DNA of 64,000 bases from Paraburkholderia sp. BCC1886 (GTDB taxonomy: Bacteria > Pseudomonadota > Gammaproteobacteria > Burkholderiales > Burkholderiaceae): the NCBI RefSeq assembly GCF_900996245.1, contig NZ_CAAJGK010000074.1, positions 62,001 through 126,000 on the forward strand, in the 5' to 3' direction. Positions 1 to 8,328 of this stretch are shown here, one piece after another. The notes under the pieces are model-generated. The model was not told the DNA's origin. It saw nothing but the letters and a program-made list of their open reading frames with translations, and searched no databases. The stretch's first letter is position 1, and each line of letters opens with the position of its first letter. A program made the position numbers and the translations under genes.

Positions 1-903
1 GTAGCGGGCTTTGAGGTGCAACGCGAGGCACAGTGCGACAGGCGCATTGGCGGCGAACAGCGCGAGGCGCCGTGGGGCGCGGCGCGTTGTCGCGGAGGTG
101 GCGCTCGCCGGCTCGTTCAAAGCCGCATCGAGTTCGGCGAGAGCCTGCCCGACCTCGGCGGTATCCGCGAGATTCAACACCAGCGTGCGGCCACGCGCGG
201 CGCCCGGACTCACATCTTTGCGGGCTCTGCCGCGCTTGCCGCCTGCGCCACCCGACCCGCTCATCAACTTGCGAAACGCCTCTTCCCGCAACCGCCGCGA
301 ACTGACCTGCTCCACCGGTTGCACGACGAACCAGATCTCGTCGAACCCCTTCTCCAGCAGATGCCGCGTGCCGATCTCCGCGGCCGCGCGGTTATCGAGT
401 CCGACCATGTCGGCGGCGAGACCGTCCACCGAACGGTCCACGAGCACGGCCGGAATGCCCCCGCCGCCCAGCGCGCGCAACGTATCTTCACGCACGCCGA
501 GCGCATTCACGATCACGCCTTCCACGCGGTAGGTGGTCAGCAATTGCAGATAGCGCCGCTCCATCTCGACTTCGTTCGCCGCATGACAGATCAGCGGCAT
601 CAGGCCGAGCGCGTGGCACGCCGCTTCCACGCCTTGCAGCACTTCCACCGAATACGGATTGGTCAGGTCCGCGAGCAGCAGCCCGATCAGGCGGTTGCGC
701 CCGCGCTTGAGACCGCGCGCCATCTGGTTCGGCTGATAGTCGAGCCGTTCGATCGCCGCCTCGATGCGCGCGCGCAGTTCGGCCGACAGCGCGCCCAGTT
801 CGCCGTTCAGGTAGCGCGAAATGCTGGTCTTGCCCGTCCCCGCGGCACGCGCGACATCGGTGATGGTCGCGCGGCGCGGCGCGAGCGGCGGCGTCGAACT
901 CAT
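1..903 (-). CDS. ptxS: LacI-family regulator, PtxS-like (3' end cut by window)
   Basis: The reading frame runs from ATG at 903 to the window edge with no stop: 301 codons, against about 340 for the family, so only the C-terminus is missing. The N-terminus is a LacI helix-turn-helix (ITDVARAAGTGKTSISRYLN) followed by the hinge region (YQPNQMARGLKRGR) and a periplasmic-binding-protein-like effector domain. It starts 7 bp after the kguD stop, so it is probably the last gene of the 2-ketogluconate operon. In Pseudomonas, PtxS represses kgu genes and responds to 2-ketogluconate; the same role is inferred here from position and from a PtxS-like palindrome at 5123-5136. No other LacI gene is near. 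Confidence 0.85.
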   Translation of the reverse strand, partial: MSSTPPLAPRRATITDVARAAGTGKTSISRYLNGELGALSAELRARIEAAIERLDYQPNQMARGLKRGRNRLIGLLLADLTNPYSVEVLQGVEAACHALGLMPLICHAANEVEMERRYLQLLTTYRVEGVIVNALGVREDTLRALGGGGIPAVLVDRSVDGLAADMVGLDNRAAAEIGTRHLLEKGFDEIWFVVQPVEQVSSRRLREEAFRKLMSGSGGAGGKRGRARKDVSPGAARGRTLVLNLADTAEVGQALAELDAALNEPASATSATTRRAPRRLALFAANAPVALCLALHLKARY

Positions 904-910
904 CGGCGGC

Positions 911-1876
911 TCACTTCTTCAGCACGTCGCGATTGACGATGTTGCCGGTCAGCGTGCCGTCGAGTGCGCCGATCAGATTCTCGGCCGCGTTCTTCGCCAT
1001 CGCATGACGGGTTTCGTGCGTAGCCGACCCGATATGCGGTAACGCGACCACGTTATGCATCTGCAGAAGCGGCGAGTCGGCAGGCAGCGGTTCGGTCTGG
1101 AACACGTCGAGGCCCGCGCCGCGAATCGTGCCGTCGGCGAGCGCCTCGATCAGCGCCGCTTCGTCGACCGTCGCGCCGCGCGATGCGTTGATCAGAATGG
1201 CGTCGCGCTTCATCGCCTTCAGTTGCGGGGCGCCGATCATATGCTTCGTCTCGGCCGTGAGCGGCACCTGCAGACAAACGAAATCGGCGGTGGCCAGCAA
1301 TTCCGCCAGCTCGACACGTTGCGCACCATACGCCTTCTCGGCGGCCGGATTCGGGCTGCGGTTGGTGTACAGCACCCGCATGTTGAAGCCGAGCGCCGCG
1401 CGCCGCGCGACCGCGCCGCCAATCCGTCCCATCCCGACGATACCCAGCGTCTTGCCGTGCACGTCGACGCCGAATTGCGCCGGTCCGATGCTTTCCTTCC
1501 ACTCGCCCGCCTTCACCCAGTTCGCGAGGTCGACCACGCGCCGCGCCGAAGCGAGGATCAGCGAGAACACCGTGTCGGCCGTGGATTCGGTCAGCACGTC
1601 CGGCGTGTGCGTGAGCACGATGCCTCGGCGGGTCAGGTCGTCGACGTCGAACTGGTCGAAGCCGACCGAGATGGTCGACAGCGCCTTCAGCCGGCTTGCG
1701 CCGTCGAGCATGGCCGGCGTGATCTTCACGCTCGAACCGATGCCGCCGTCGGCGTCGCGCAATGCCGCGACGAAGCGCTCGTGTTGCGTGGCATCGACCT
1801 GCACGACTTCCGCGTGCTGCTGGAGATAGGCGAGAACATCCTCGGGCAGCGACTTCCAGGCGACGATTTTCTTCAT
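911..1876 (-). CDS. kguD: 2-ketogluconate-6-phosphate / 2-ketoacid reductase
   Basis: A 321-residue D-isomer-specific 2-hydroxyacid dehydrogenase. The NAD(P) Rossmann motif is G148-M-G-R-I-G153, and the catalytic triad of the family is visible as Arg233 (ASRG), Glu262 (TEP) and His281 (PHIGS). In the kgu pathway this enzyme reduces 2-keto-6-phosphogluconate to 6-phosphogluconate in the cytoplasm. The sequence class also includes glyoxylate/hydroxypyruvate reductase B (GhrB/TkrA), and sequence alone does not separate these. The assignment to KguD comes from lying directly behind kguT (4 bp apart) in an operon with kguE and kguK. Confidence 0.88.
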   Translation of the reverse strand: MKKIVAWKSLPEDVLAYLQQHAEVVQVDATQHERFVAALRDADGGIGSSVKITPAMLDGASRLKALSTISVGFDQFDVDDLTRRGIVLTHTPDVLTESTADTVFSLILASARRVVDLANWVKAGEWKESIGPAQFGVDVHGKTLGIVGMGRIGGAVARRAALGFNMRVLYTNRSPNPAAEKAYGAQRVELAELLATADFVCLQVPLTAETKHMIGAPQLKAMKRDAILINASRGATVDEAALIEALADGTIRGAGLDVFQTEPLPADSPLLQMHNVVALPHIGSATHETRHAMAKNAAENLIGALDGTLTGNIVNRDVLKK

Positions 1877-1880
1877 CGGA

Positions 1881-3170
1881 TTATTTCCCTTGAGTAGAGG
1901 TGGCGAGCGGCGCCCCCAGTTCCGGCGTGGGCGGCTGCGGTTTGACGATCAGTGTGAGGACGACCGACGCGATCAGCGCCGCGCTCATGAATGCATACGA
2001 CGCCGCGGGCGAACCGGTCGCGCCGTTCAGATAGCCGACCACGTACGAGCCGACGAACGAACCGAGCGCGCCCATGCTGTTGATCAACGCCATCGCGCCG
2101 CCCGCGACGTTCTTCGGCAGCAGTTCCGGCACGATCGCGAAGAACGGGCCGTAGGGCGCGTACATCGCAGCGCCGGCGACTACCAGCAACGCGTACGAAA
2201 TCCAGAAGTGCGTGGAGCCGAGCGCATACGACGCCGCGAACGCAATCGCGCCGATCAGCAGGAACGGCCAGACGAACACCTTGCGGCGGTTGAGTTTATC
2301 CGATGCCCACGAAGCGGCGAGCATCGCGATGGTCGCCGCGAGATAGGGCAGCGCCGAGAGCCAGCCGGTTTCGACCATGCCCAGCGTGGACCCGTCCTTG
2401 AGGATCGACGGCAGCCACAGCACGAAGCCGTACACGCCGATGCTCCAGCAGAAATACTGCGCGGACAGCTTGATGACCGCGGGCGTGCGAAACGCTTCGC
2501 CGTAATTGCGCACCGGCTTGATCGCGGCCTGTTCGGCGCGCAAGGTCTCCGCGAGATCGTCTTTCAGTTGCTGCGTGAGCCACGACACCTGCTGCGGTTT
2601 GTCCTGCACGATGAACCACCAGCAGATCGCCCACAGCACCGCGGGTATGCCTTCGGCGATGAACATGTGACGCCAGCCGAACGAATGCACGAGGTAACCG
2701 GACACCACCGACATCCACAGCACCGTCACCGGGTTGCCGAGAATCAGGAACGTGTTGGCGCGCGAGCGCTCGCTTCTGGTGAACCAGTTGCTGATGAAGA
2801 TCAGCATTGCCGGCATCACCGCGGCTTCGACCACGCCGAGAACGAAGCGGATCACCATCAACGACGGAATATTGCTGACCATGCCCGTCAGCGCCGCGCA
2901 ACCGCCCCACAACACGAGACTCCAGAACACCAGCTTCTTGACGCTGCGCCGTTCCGCGTAAATCGCGCCGGGAATCTGGAAGAAGAAGTAGCCGAGGAAG
3001 AACAACGCACCAATGAGAGACGCGAGACCCTTGCTGATGCCGAGATCGTGATTGATGCCGGCCGCCGACGCGAAGCCGAAATTCGCGCGGTCCAGATACG
3101 CGAGGCTATAGGTGATGAAGACGATCGGCATGATCGTCCACCAGCGGCGAATCGCGAGCGATGAGCTCAT
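1881..3170 (-). CDS. kguT: MFS transporter, 2-ketogluconate uptake
   Basis: A 429-residue major facilitator protein with about 12 hydrophobic segments, of the anion:cation symporter type that includes hexuronate, galactonate and 2-ketogluconate carriers. The N-terminus (RRWWTIMPIVFITYSLAYLD) is the typical first helix of this subfamily. The start ATG at 3170 has a GGAGA ribosome site just upstream. The gene lies between kguK (52 bp) and kguD (4 bp), so uptake of 2-ketogluconate across the inner membrane is the likely job. Substrate is inferred from the operon, not from residues. Confidence 0.88.
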   Translation of the reverse strand: MSSSLAIRRWWTIMPIVFITYSLAYLDRANFGFASAAGINHDLGISKGLASLIGALFFLGYFFFQIPGAIYAERRSVKKLVFWSLVLWGGCAALTGMVSNIPSLMVIRFVLGVVEAAVMPAMLIFISNWFTRSERSRANTFLILGNPVTVLWMSVVSGYLVHSFGWRHMFIAEGIPAVLWAICWWFIVQDKPQQVSWLTQQLKDDLAETLRAEQAAIKPVRNYGEAFRTPAVIKLSAQYFCWSIGVYGFVLWLPSILKDGSTLGMVETGWLSALPYLAATIAMLAASWASDKLNRRKVFVWPFLLIGAIAFAASYALGSTHFWISYALLVVAGAAMYAPYGPFFAIVPELLPKNVAGGAMALINSMGALGSFVGSYVVGYLNGATGSPAASYAFMSAALIASVVLTLIVKPQPPTPELGAPLATSTQGK

Positions 3171-3222
3171 GGGTGTCTCCTTTTGCTACCTACGTTAGAC
3201 GTTGCGTCCGCGCGACCGGCGC

Positions 3223-4230
3223 TCAGCGCGCGGCGGGTGCATGAGCCGTTCCGGCGTTCGGCCTGGCCGTCGTGGTGCCGGATTCCAGTGCGTCGAGTTC
3301 GGCGCGCTGCGGCAAACCTTCCGAGTCGCCGATCACCTGAATCGCCAGCGCGCCGATGCGGTTCGCGCGTGCCACGGCTTGCGCCATCGACTTGCCTTCG
3401 AGCAAAGCGCTGATCACACCGACTGCGAAGCCGTCGCCTGCGCCGACGGTGTCCACGACGCGCGCCACCGGTTGCCCGGCGATCGTGGCGGCTTCGTCGG
3501 CGGTCCGATAGTACGCGCCATGCGCACCGAGCTTGACGATCACGCCGCGCGCGCCGTGGTCCAGATAGAAGCTGGCGATGTCTTCCGGCTGCGTATAGCC
3601 GGTCAGAATCTCGCCCTCGCCGATGCCGGGCAGCACCCAGTCGGACAAAGCGGCCAGCGCGTTCAGACCGTCGACCATCGCTTCGCGCGACGGCCACAGC
3701 GTGGGCCGCAGGTTCGGATCGAAGGAAATCGTTTTGCCGGCGGCTCGCATCTCGCGCGCGAGGTGAAAGGCCAGTTCGCGCGAACTCGCCGAAATGGCCG
3801 GCGCCACGCCCGTCAGGTGAAGATGGCGCGCGGGCAGCACGTAATCCGCCGCGTAGTCGGCGACGCTCAGGTGGCTCGCCGCCGAGCCCTTGCGAAAATA
3901 TTCGACGGCGGGGTCGCTGCCGTCGTCGGTTTTCGATTTGAGCTGGAAGCCGGTCGGATAGCGCGCATCCGTCGTCACACGGCCCTGGTCGATGCCTTCG
4001 TGCGTCAACGTGTCGCGCACGTACTGGCCGAACGAATCGTTGCCGACCCGGCTGATGTAGCCCACCTTGAAACCGAGCCGCGCGAGGCCGATCGCCACGT
4101 TCAGGTCGGCGCCCGCAATCCGTTTGCTGAACTGTCCGACGCTGGCGAGCGGGCCGGCTTCGGCGGCCACGAACAGGGCCATGGCCTCGCCATAGGTGAT
4201 GACGTCGAGTGCTGCGGCGGGGGTGCTCAT
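3223..4230 (-). CDS. kguK: 2-ketogluconate kinase (PfkB family)
   Basis: A 335-residue ribokinase/PfkB-family sugar kinase. The family's second signature DTVGAGD lies at residues 260-266, with Asp266 as the expected catalytic base; the N-terminal sugar-binding part has GADLNVAIGLARLG at about 40-53. The frame stays open further upstream, but ATG at 4230 is chosen because GGAG lies 8 bp before it and family homology begins there. It phosphorylates 2-ketogluconate (or 2-keto-3-deoxygluconate, a close relative) before reduction by KguD. It is followed by kguT in the same operon. Confidence 0.88.
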   Translation of the reverse strand: MSTPAAALDVITYGEAMALFVAAEAGPLASVGQFSKRIAGADLNVAIGLARLGFKVGYISRVGNDSFGQYVRDTLTHEGIDQGRVTTDARYPTGFQLKSKTDDGSDPAVEYFRKGSAASHLSVADYAADYVLPARHLHLTGVAPAISASSRELAFHLAREMRAAGKTISFDPNLRPTLWPSREAMVDGLNALAALSDWVLPGIGEGEILTGYTQPEDIASFYLDHGARGVIVKLGAHGAYYRTADEAATIAGQPVARVVDTVGAGDGFAVGVISALLEGKSMAQAVARANRIGALAIQVIGDSEGLPQRAELDALESGTTTARPNAGTAHAPAAR

Positions 4231-4312
4231 ACTTCGCTCCTGCGAATGCTGTGGGGTGACGTTCGGCGGGTGCCTGAGCGGCGCGGGCAGTTCGGCGCGC
4301 GGCTCATGCGGT

Positions 4313-5086
4313 CTATGCAGTCGCGAGCCACGCGACCTGATGCGCAGCGTCCGCCGCGGTGCGCTGCGTGTCGAACGGATATTCGATCCCGCGCGGCACC
4401 TGGCGCGGCAGGCGTTCGAGCACGGCGGCGAACTGCACGTCGCTGCTCGCCGGCGGCGCCGCGAAGCGACGCGCGCCCTCGCCGACCGTGGTCTTGCAAT
4501 GAACGTATTCGACGTGCGGCGCAAGCAGCCCGGCGGCTTCGAACGGCGCGACGCCGCGCCAGTCCCAGTTGCCGATGTCGAAGGTCATGCCGAGAAGGCC
4601 CGAATGGCCTTCGCGCGCCAACGCGTCGAACAGTCCGGTGAACTGCGCGAGCGAGCCGCCTTCGGCAAGCTGGCCGTTTTCGACCACCAGCCGGGGCTCG
4701 ACGTCTTGCGTCAACGCCGCGATGTCGGCCGCGTGCGCTGTATCCACGAAACCGCCCAGTTGCAGTTTCACGAAGCGCGCGCCGAGTGCGACCGCTTCGG
4801 CGAGCGCGCCGCGCAGCGCGTCGGCATCGAGTCCGCCAGTGCCGGTGTACAGGCACGCGGGCGTCGAATACACCGCCCACAACCCAAGCCCGGCGATCTC
4901 GCGGCCCAGCGCATGGAGCGCGTCGGGCGTCGCGGCGGATTCGTCGGCGAACAGTTCACGGCGCACTTCGAAGCCCGCGGCGCCCGCTTCGCGGCTCACC
5001 CGCGCCCATTTAAGATGGCCGCCGGCACGCACGGCGTCCATGCCGAACGCACTTGCCACAACCACGATGTCTACTGCGTCATTCAT
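4313..5086 (-). CDS. kguE: Sugar-phosphate isomerase/epimerase-like protein of 2-ketogluconate operon
   Basis: A 257-residue TIM-barrel protein of the xylose isomerase/AP endonuclease 2 type. Likely metal-ligand stretches are visible (LVVENGQ, TFDIGNWDW, EYVHCKTT). It is the first gene of the kguE-K-T-D operon, as in Pseudomonas. The precise reaction of KguE is not settled in the literature known to me; an epimerase or isomerase acting on a ketogluconate derivative is the usual annotation. The promoter region upstream carries the PtxS-like palindrome. Confidence 0.85.
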   Translation of the reverse strand: MNDAVDIVVVASAFGMDAVRAGGHLKWARVSREAGAAGFEVRRELFADESAATPDALHALGREIAGLGLWAVYSTPACLYTGTGGLDADALRGALAEAVALGARFVKLQLGGFVDTAHAADIAALTQDVEPRLVVENGQLAEGGSLAQFTGLFDALAREGHSGLLGMTFDIGNWDWRGVAPFEAAGLLAPHVEYVHCKTTVGEGARRFAAPPASSDVQFAAVLERLPRQVPRGIEYPFDTQRTAADAAHQVAWLATA

Positions 5087-5122
5087 GTCGATCCGACTCG
5101 ATTTTGTCGCTCAACCGGTCGA

Positions 5123-5136
5123 TGGAACCGGTTCCA
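5123..5136. promoter_or_regulatory. PtxS-like operator upstream of kguE
   Basis: TGGAACCGGTTCCA is a perfect 14-bp palindrome 37 bp before the kguE start. It differs from the Pseudomonas PtxS operator as I recall it (TGAAACCGGTTTCA) at one position per half. A second AACCGGT core lies 14 bp away (5113-5119), suggesting a tandem site. With a PtxS-like regulator at the operon end, this is very likely its operator and would overlap the kguE promoter. Confidence 0.8.
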
Positions 5137-5147
5137 AATCTGGTTGT

Positions 5148-5170
5148 AAAAAAAGCGCACCAGCGCTTCG
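5148..5170 (-). terminator. Intrinsic terminator of the LysR gene
   Basis: Read on the minus strand: stem AAGCGC, loop TGGT, stem GCGCTT, then a run of T (seven A on the plus strand at 5148-5154). It lies about 100 bp after the stop of the LysR gene at 5273 and just before the kguE promoter, and would insulate the kgu operon. Confidence 0.65.
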
Positions 5171-5272
5171 AATGCCCGAATGGTGCGCCGAAGCGGCTGC
5201 CGCGCACCATAGTGGAAATCCCCAGGCAGGCTCGGCGGCAGCGAAATGCGAACGCTTTCCTGGCCGCCCCGG

Positions 5273-6175
5273 TCACGACTCTTCCGCGAGACACAGTGCG
5301 AGGAACTGTTCGACGACGCGCGACGGCGCGCTCGCATGCGGGACCAGAATGGACAGGCGTCGCGTGAGCGGCGCGGGGCTCAGCGACAGCAGACACAACG
5401 CGCCGGTCTCGTGCCGCATCGACATGGCCGACACGAAACCGATGCCCATGCCGGCTCGCACTGCCTCTTTCACGCCTTCCACACCGGCAATTTCCAGCGC
5501 GACGCGCATCGGCACGCCGGCATGCGCGAATGCGCGCTCGACGATCTGCCGCACGCCGGAGCCCGCTTCGCGCACCACCAGCGGATAAGCGCTGACCGTG
5601 GCGAGATCGGCGCGACTACCGGCCTGCCCAGCTTCGCCGGGCTGCGCCAGCGGATGCGAGCGCGGCACGATGGCGACGATCTCGTCCTCGCGCCAAGCGT
5701 GCACGGCGGTGTCGGGCGGCAGATCGACGCCGACCGGCCCTTCGATCATCGCGATATCGACCGAACCGAGTGCGCCAACGATGTCCGAGGTATTGCCGCC
5801 GGCCGTATGCAGGGCCACTTCCGGGTAGCGACGCTGAAATGCCGCGATCAGATAAGGCAGCAGGTAACTGGCGGGCGTGGTGCTGGCACCGATGCGCAGA
5901 GTGCCCTGCTCCAGTCCGCGCAACGCGTCGCGGTAAGCGTGTGCCTGCCGCCACGTGTCGCGCAGACGCGCCGCGTAGCTCGCGAGTTGCTCGCCGGCAG
6001 GCGTCAGCTTGATGCCGCGACCATCGCGCTGATACAGCGACTCGCCGAACTCCTCCTGCAACTGCCGCAACTGGCCGGACACCGCGGGCTGCGACAGATG
6101 CAATGCCAGCGCCGCCCGGCTGATGTTTCGGTGCTCGGCGACAGCGGCAAACGTTATAAGTTGGTCCGGGGTCAT
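5273..6175 (-). CDS. LysR-family regulator (YeiE/CbbR-like)
   Basis: A 300-residue LysR-type regulator. The N-terminal winged helix-turn-helix (residues about 3-60) includes NISRAALALHLSQPAVSGQL, followed by a substrate-binding domain with LRIGASTTPASYLLP at its start. Transcribed divergently from the yeiH-type gene over a 118-bp AT-rich gap. In enterobacteria YeiE sits next to YeiH and belongs to this regulator branch, so control of the neighbour is likely. The effector is not predictable from the sequence. Confidence 0.85.
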   Translation of the reverse strand: MTPDQLITFAAVAEHRNISRAALALHLSQPAVSGQLRQLQEEFGESLYQRDGRGIKLTPAGEQLASYAARLRDTWRQAHAYRDALRGLEQGTLRIGASTTPASYLLPYLIAAFQRRYPEVALHTAGGNTSDIVGALGSVDIAMIEGPVGVDLPPDTAVHAWREDEIVAIVPRSHPLAQPGEAGQAGSRADLATVSAYPLVVREAGSGVRQIVERAFAHAGVPMRVALEIAGVEGVKEAVRAGMGIGFVSAMSMRHETGALCLLSLSPAPLTRRLSILVPHASAPSRVVEQFLALCLAEES

Positions 6176-6293
6176 GGCGATTAAATATCAGTTATTCCGA
6201 TACTTTCCATTCTAAATGATGATTTTTCATATCGATATATCTCACTTAGGATTAGGCCCTTGAATCGGAACGATCCCAGAGAGGCTTAACGCC

Positions 6294-7391
6294 ATGTCCA
6301 CCGCCCACCTAACCGCCCCAACGCCCGCCAGTCCGACCGGCTCGTTCGCGCGAGGCCGGCTGAACGGCATTCTGTTCGTCGCGCTGTTCGCCGCCGCGGT
6401 AACCCGCATCGCCGCCATCCCGGCAATTGCGGGTTTGGGACTGAGCCCGCTGATCGTCGGAATCGTCGCGGGGGCGATATACGGCAATGCGTTGCGCGAC
6501 GGCATGCCCGATAGCTGGGCGGCGGGCGTCAACTTCTCGGCGCGCAAGCTTCTGCGGATCGCCGTCGCGTTTTTCGGGCTGCGCGTGAGCCTTCAGGAAA
6601 TCGCGCAGGTCGGCTTGCCGGGATTGGCGGAATCGGTGCTGATCGTCGTCAGCACGCTCGCCATTGGCACCTGGGCCGGCATGAAAATCATGAAACTCGA
6701 TCGCGATACCGCGCTGCTGACAGCCGCCGGAAGCGCGATCTGCGGCGCCGCCGCAGTGTTGGCATTCGAATCGACCCTGCAATCCAGTCCGCACAAAAGT
6801 GCGATGGCCGTCGGCAGCGTGGTGTTGTTCGGGACGCTGTCGATGTTCCTCTACCCGGTTCTGTTCAACGCGGGATGGCTGCATCTGGATACGGTCGGCG
6901 CGGGGCTGTTTTTCGGCGGCACGATTCACGAAGTCGCGCAGGTGGTGGGCGCAGCCAGCAACGTCAGCCCCGAGGCCTTGCACATCGCCACCATCGTCAA
7001 GATGACCCGCGTGATGCTGCTGGTGCCGGTGCTGCTGGCGGTCGGCTTGTGGGTCAACCGCCGCCCGCTGCGCGTGACCGGCGGGGAAGCGGCTGCCGGC
7101 AACGCACAACAAAAGCCGCGCAAGCTGGCAGTTCCCTGGTTCGCGCTCGGCTTTCTCGCGTTCGTCGTCGTCAACTCGCTGCACGTGCTGCCCACCGCGG
7201 CAACCAGCACGCTCAATTCGCTCGACACGTTTGCGCTCACCATGGCCATGACCGCGCTGGGCATCGAAACACGGGTCGCACAGATCCGTCAGGCTGGTCC
7301 ACGCGCACTGACAACCGGCCTGATTCTGTATGTCTGGCTGATCGCCGGTGGATGGGGTATCACCTGGGCTGTACAGCATCTACTCGGCTGA
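6294..7391 (+). CDS. yeiH: YeiH/UPF0324-family membrane protein, putative sulfate exporter
   Basis: A 365-residue protein with about ten hydrophobic helices, typical of the UPF0324 (conserved hypothetical membrane protein 698) family. Recognisable family stretches are GNALRDGMPDSWAAGVNFSA, AGSAICGAAAVLAFE and GTIHEVAQVVGAA. Members are annotated as putative sulfate exporters, but transport is poorly proven. The divergent LysR gene probably regulates it. A terminator follows 23 bp after the stop. Confidence 0.88.
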   Translation: MSTAHLTAPTPASPTGSFARGRLNGILFVALFAAAVTRIAAIPAIAGLGLSPLIVGIVAGAIYGNALRDGMPDSWAAGVNFSARKLLRIAVAFFGLRVSLQEIAQVGLPGLAESVLIVVSTLAIGTWAGMKIMKLDRDTALLTAAGSAICGAAAVLAFESTLQSSPHKSAMAVGSVVLFGTLSMFLYPVLFNAGWLHLDTVGAGLFFGGTIHEVAQVVGAASNVSPEALHIATIVKMTRVMLLVPVLLAVGLWVNRRPLRVTGGEAAAGNAQQKPRKLAVPWFALGFLAFVVVNSLHVLPTAATSTLNSLDTFALTMAMTALGIETRVAQIRQAGPRALTTGLILYVWLIAGGWGITWAVQHLLG

Positions 7392-7413
7392 GTGGTTCCG
7401 GCCTTCGCACTCA

Positions 7414-7434
7414 CCCCGCCGCGCGCGGGGTTTT
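7414..7434 (+). terminator. Intrinsic terminator of yeiH
   Basis: Stem CCCCGC, loop CGCGC, stem GCGGGG, followed by TTTTG. It lies 23 bp after the yeiH stop and before the glutathione transferase gene. Confidence 0.7.
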
Positions 7435-7536
7435 GTGCATCCGGACGGCCCATCCGGCGGCCTTGCGCGGCATACTGGCTGCTGGCTTTTTCCCGCGCAT
7501 GTCACCCGCTGAATCAACCGGAATGAGGATCGATCG

Positions 7537-8274
7537 ATGAGTTTCGAACTTTACTATTGGGACGGCCTGCAAGGCCGCGGTGAATTCGTCCGGCTCGCGC
7601 TGGAAGAAGCCGGCGCCGATTACGTGGAAGTCGCCCGCGGCAAGAAGTCGGACGGCCTCGGCACCGCCGCGATGATGGCGCTGATGAACAGCCCCGACGA
7701 GCCGCATCCGCCCTTCGCGCCACCGTTCCTGAAAGACGGCGATCTGATCGTCGCGCAGACCGCCAACATCCTGTTCTATCTCGGGCCGAAGCTGAAACTG
7801 GCCCCACGCGACGAAGGCCTGCGCTTCGTCGCGAACGGTCTGCAACTGACGATTGCCGATGTGGTCACCGAAGCGCACGACACGCACCATCCGCTCGCCA
7901 GCGGTCTGTACTACGAGGATCAGAAAGCCGCGGCAAAAACGCGCGCGCACGACTTCATCGACAATCGCATTCCGAAGTTCATGGGCTACTTCGAACGCGT
8001 GCTGAGACAGAACCCGGCTGGCGACCACTTTCTGGTGGGCGATGCGCTGAGCTACGTCGACCTGTCGATGTTCCAGCTGATCGACGGCCTGTTCTACGCG
8101 TTCCCACGCGCGCTAGAGCGTTTCGGCGAACATTACCCGCGCCTCGCCGCGCTGCACGACGCCGTAATCGAACGGCCGAACATTGCTGCGTATCTGGAAT
8201 CCGACCGGCGCCTCGCGCACAACGAGGCGTGCATCTTCCGGCACTACCCGGAACTCGACAAGGCGGCGAGCTGA
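7537..8274 (+). CDS. Glutathione S-transferase family protein
   Basis: A 245-residue cytosolic GST. The N-terminal thioredoxin-like domain starts with ELYYWDGLQGRGEFVRLALE, where Tyr6/Tyr7 could serve as the glutathione-activating residue, and has the family's PPFLKDGDLIVAQTANIL glutathione-binding loop with its cis-proline. The C-terminal half is helical. It resembles sigma/alpha-like bacterial GSTs with an unusually long insertion between the domains. The substrate is unknown, and the neighbours (exporter, chloride channel) do not suggest one. Confidence 0.88.
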   Translation: MSFELYYWDGLQGRGEFVRLALEEAGADYVEVARGKKSDGLGTAAMMALMNSPDEPHPPFAPPFLKDGDLIVAQTANILFYLGPKLKLAPRDEGLRFVANGLQLTIADVVTEAHDTHHPLASGLYYEDQKAAAKTRAHDFIDNRIPKFMGYFERVLRQNPAGDHFLVGDALSYVDLSMFQLIDGLFYAFPRALERFGEHYPRLAALHDAVIERPNIAAYLESDRRLAHNEACIFRHYPELDKAAS

Positions 8275-8328
8275 CCCACGCGGTCTTCTCATCTCATCTT
8301 TTCAACACTCAACCACCGCCCTGCCGAC

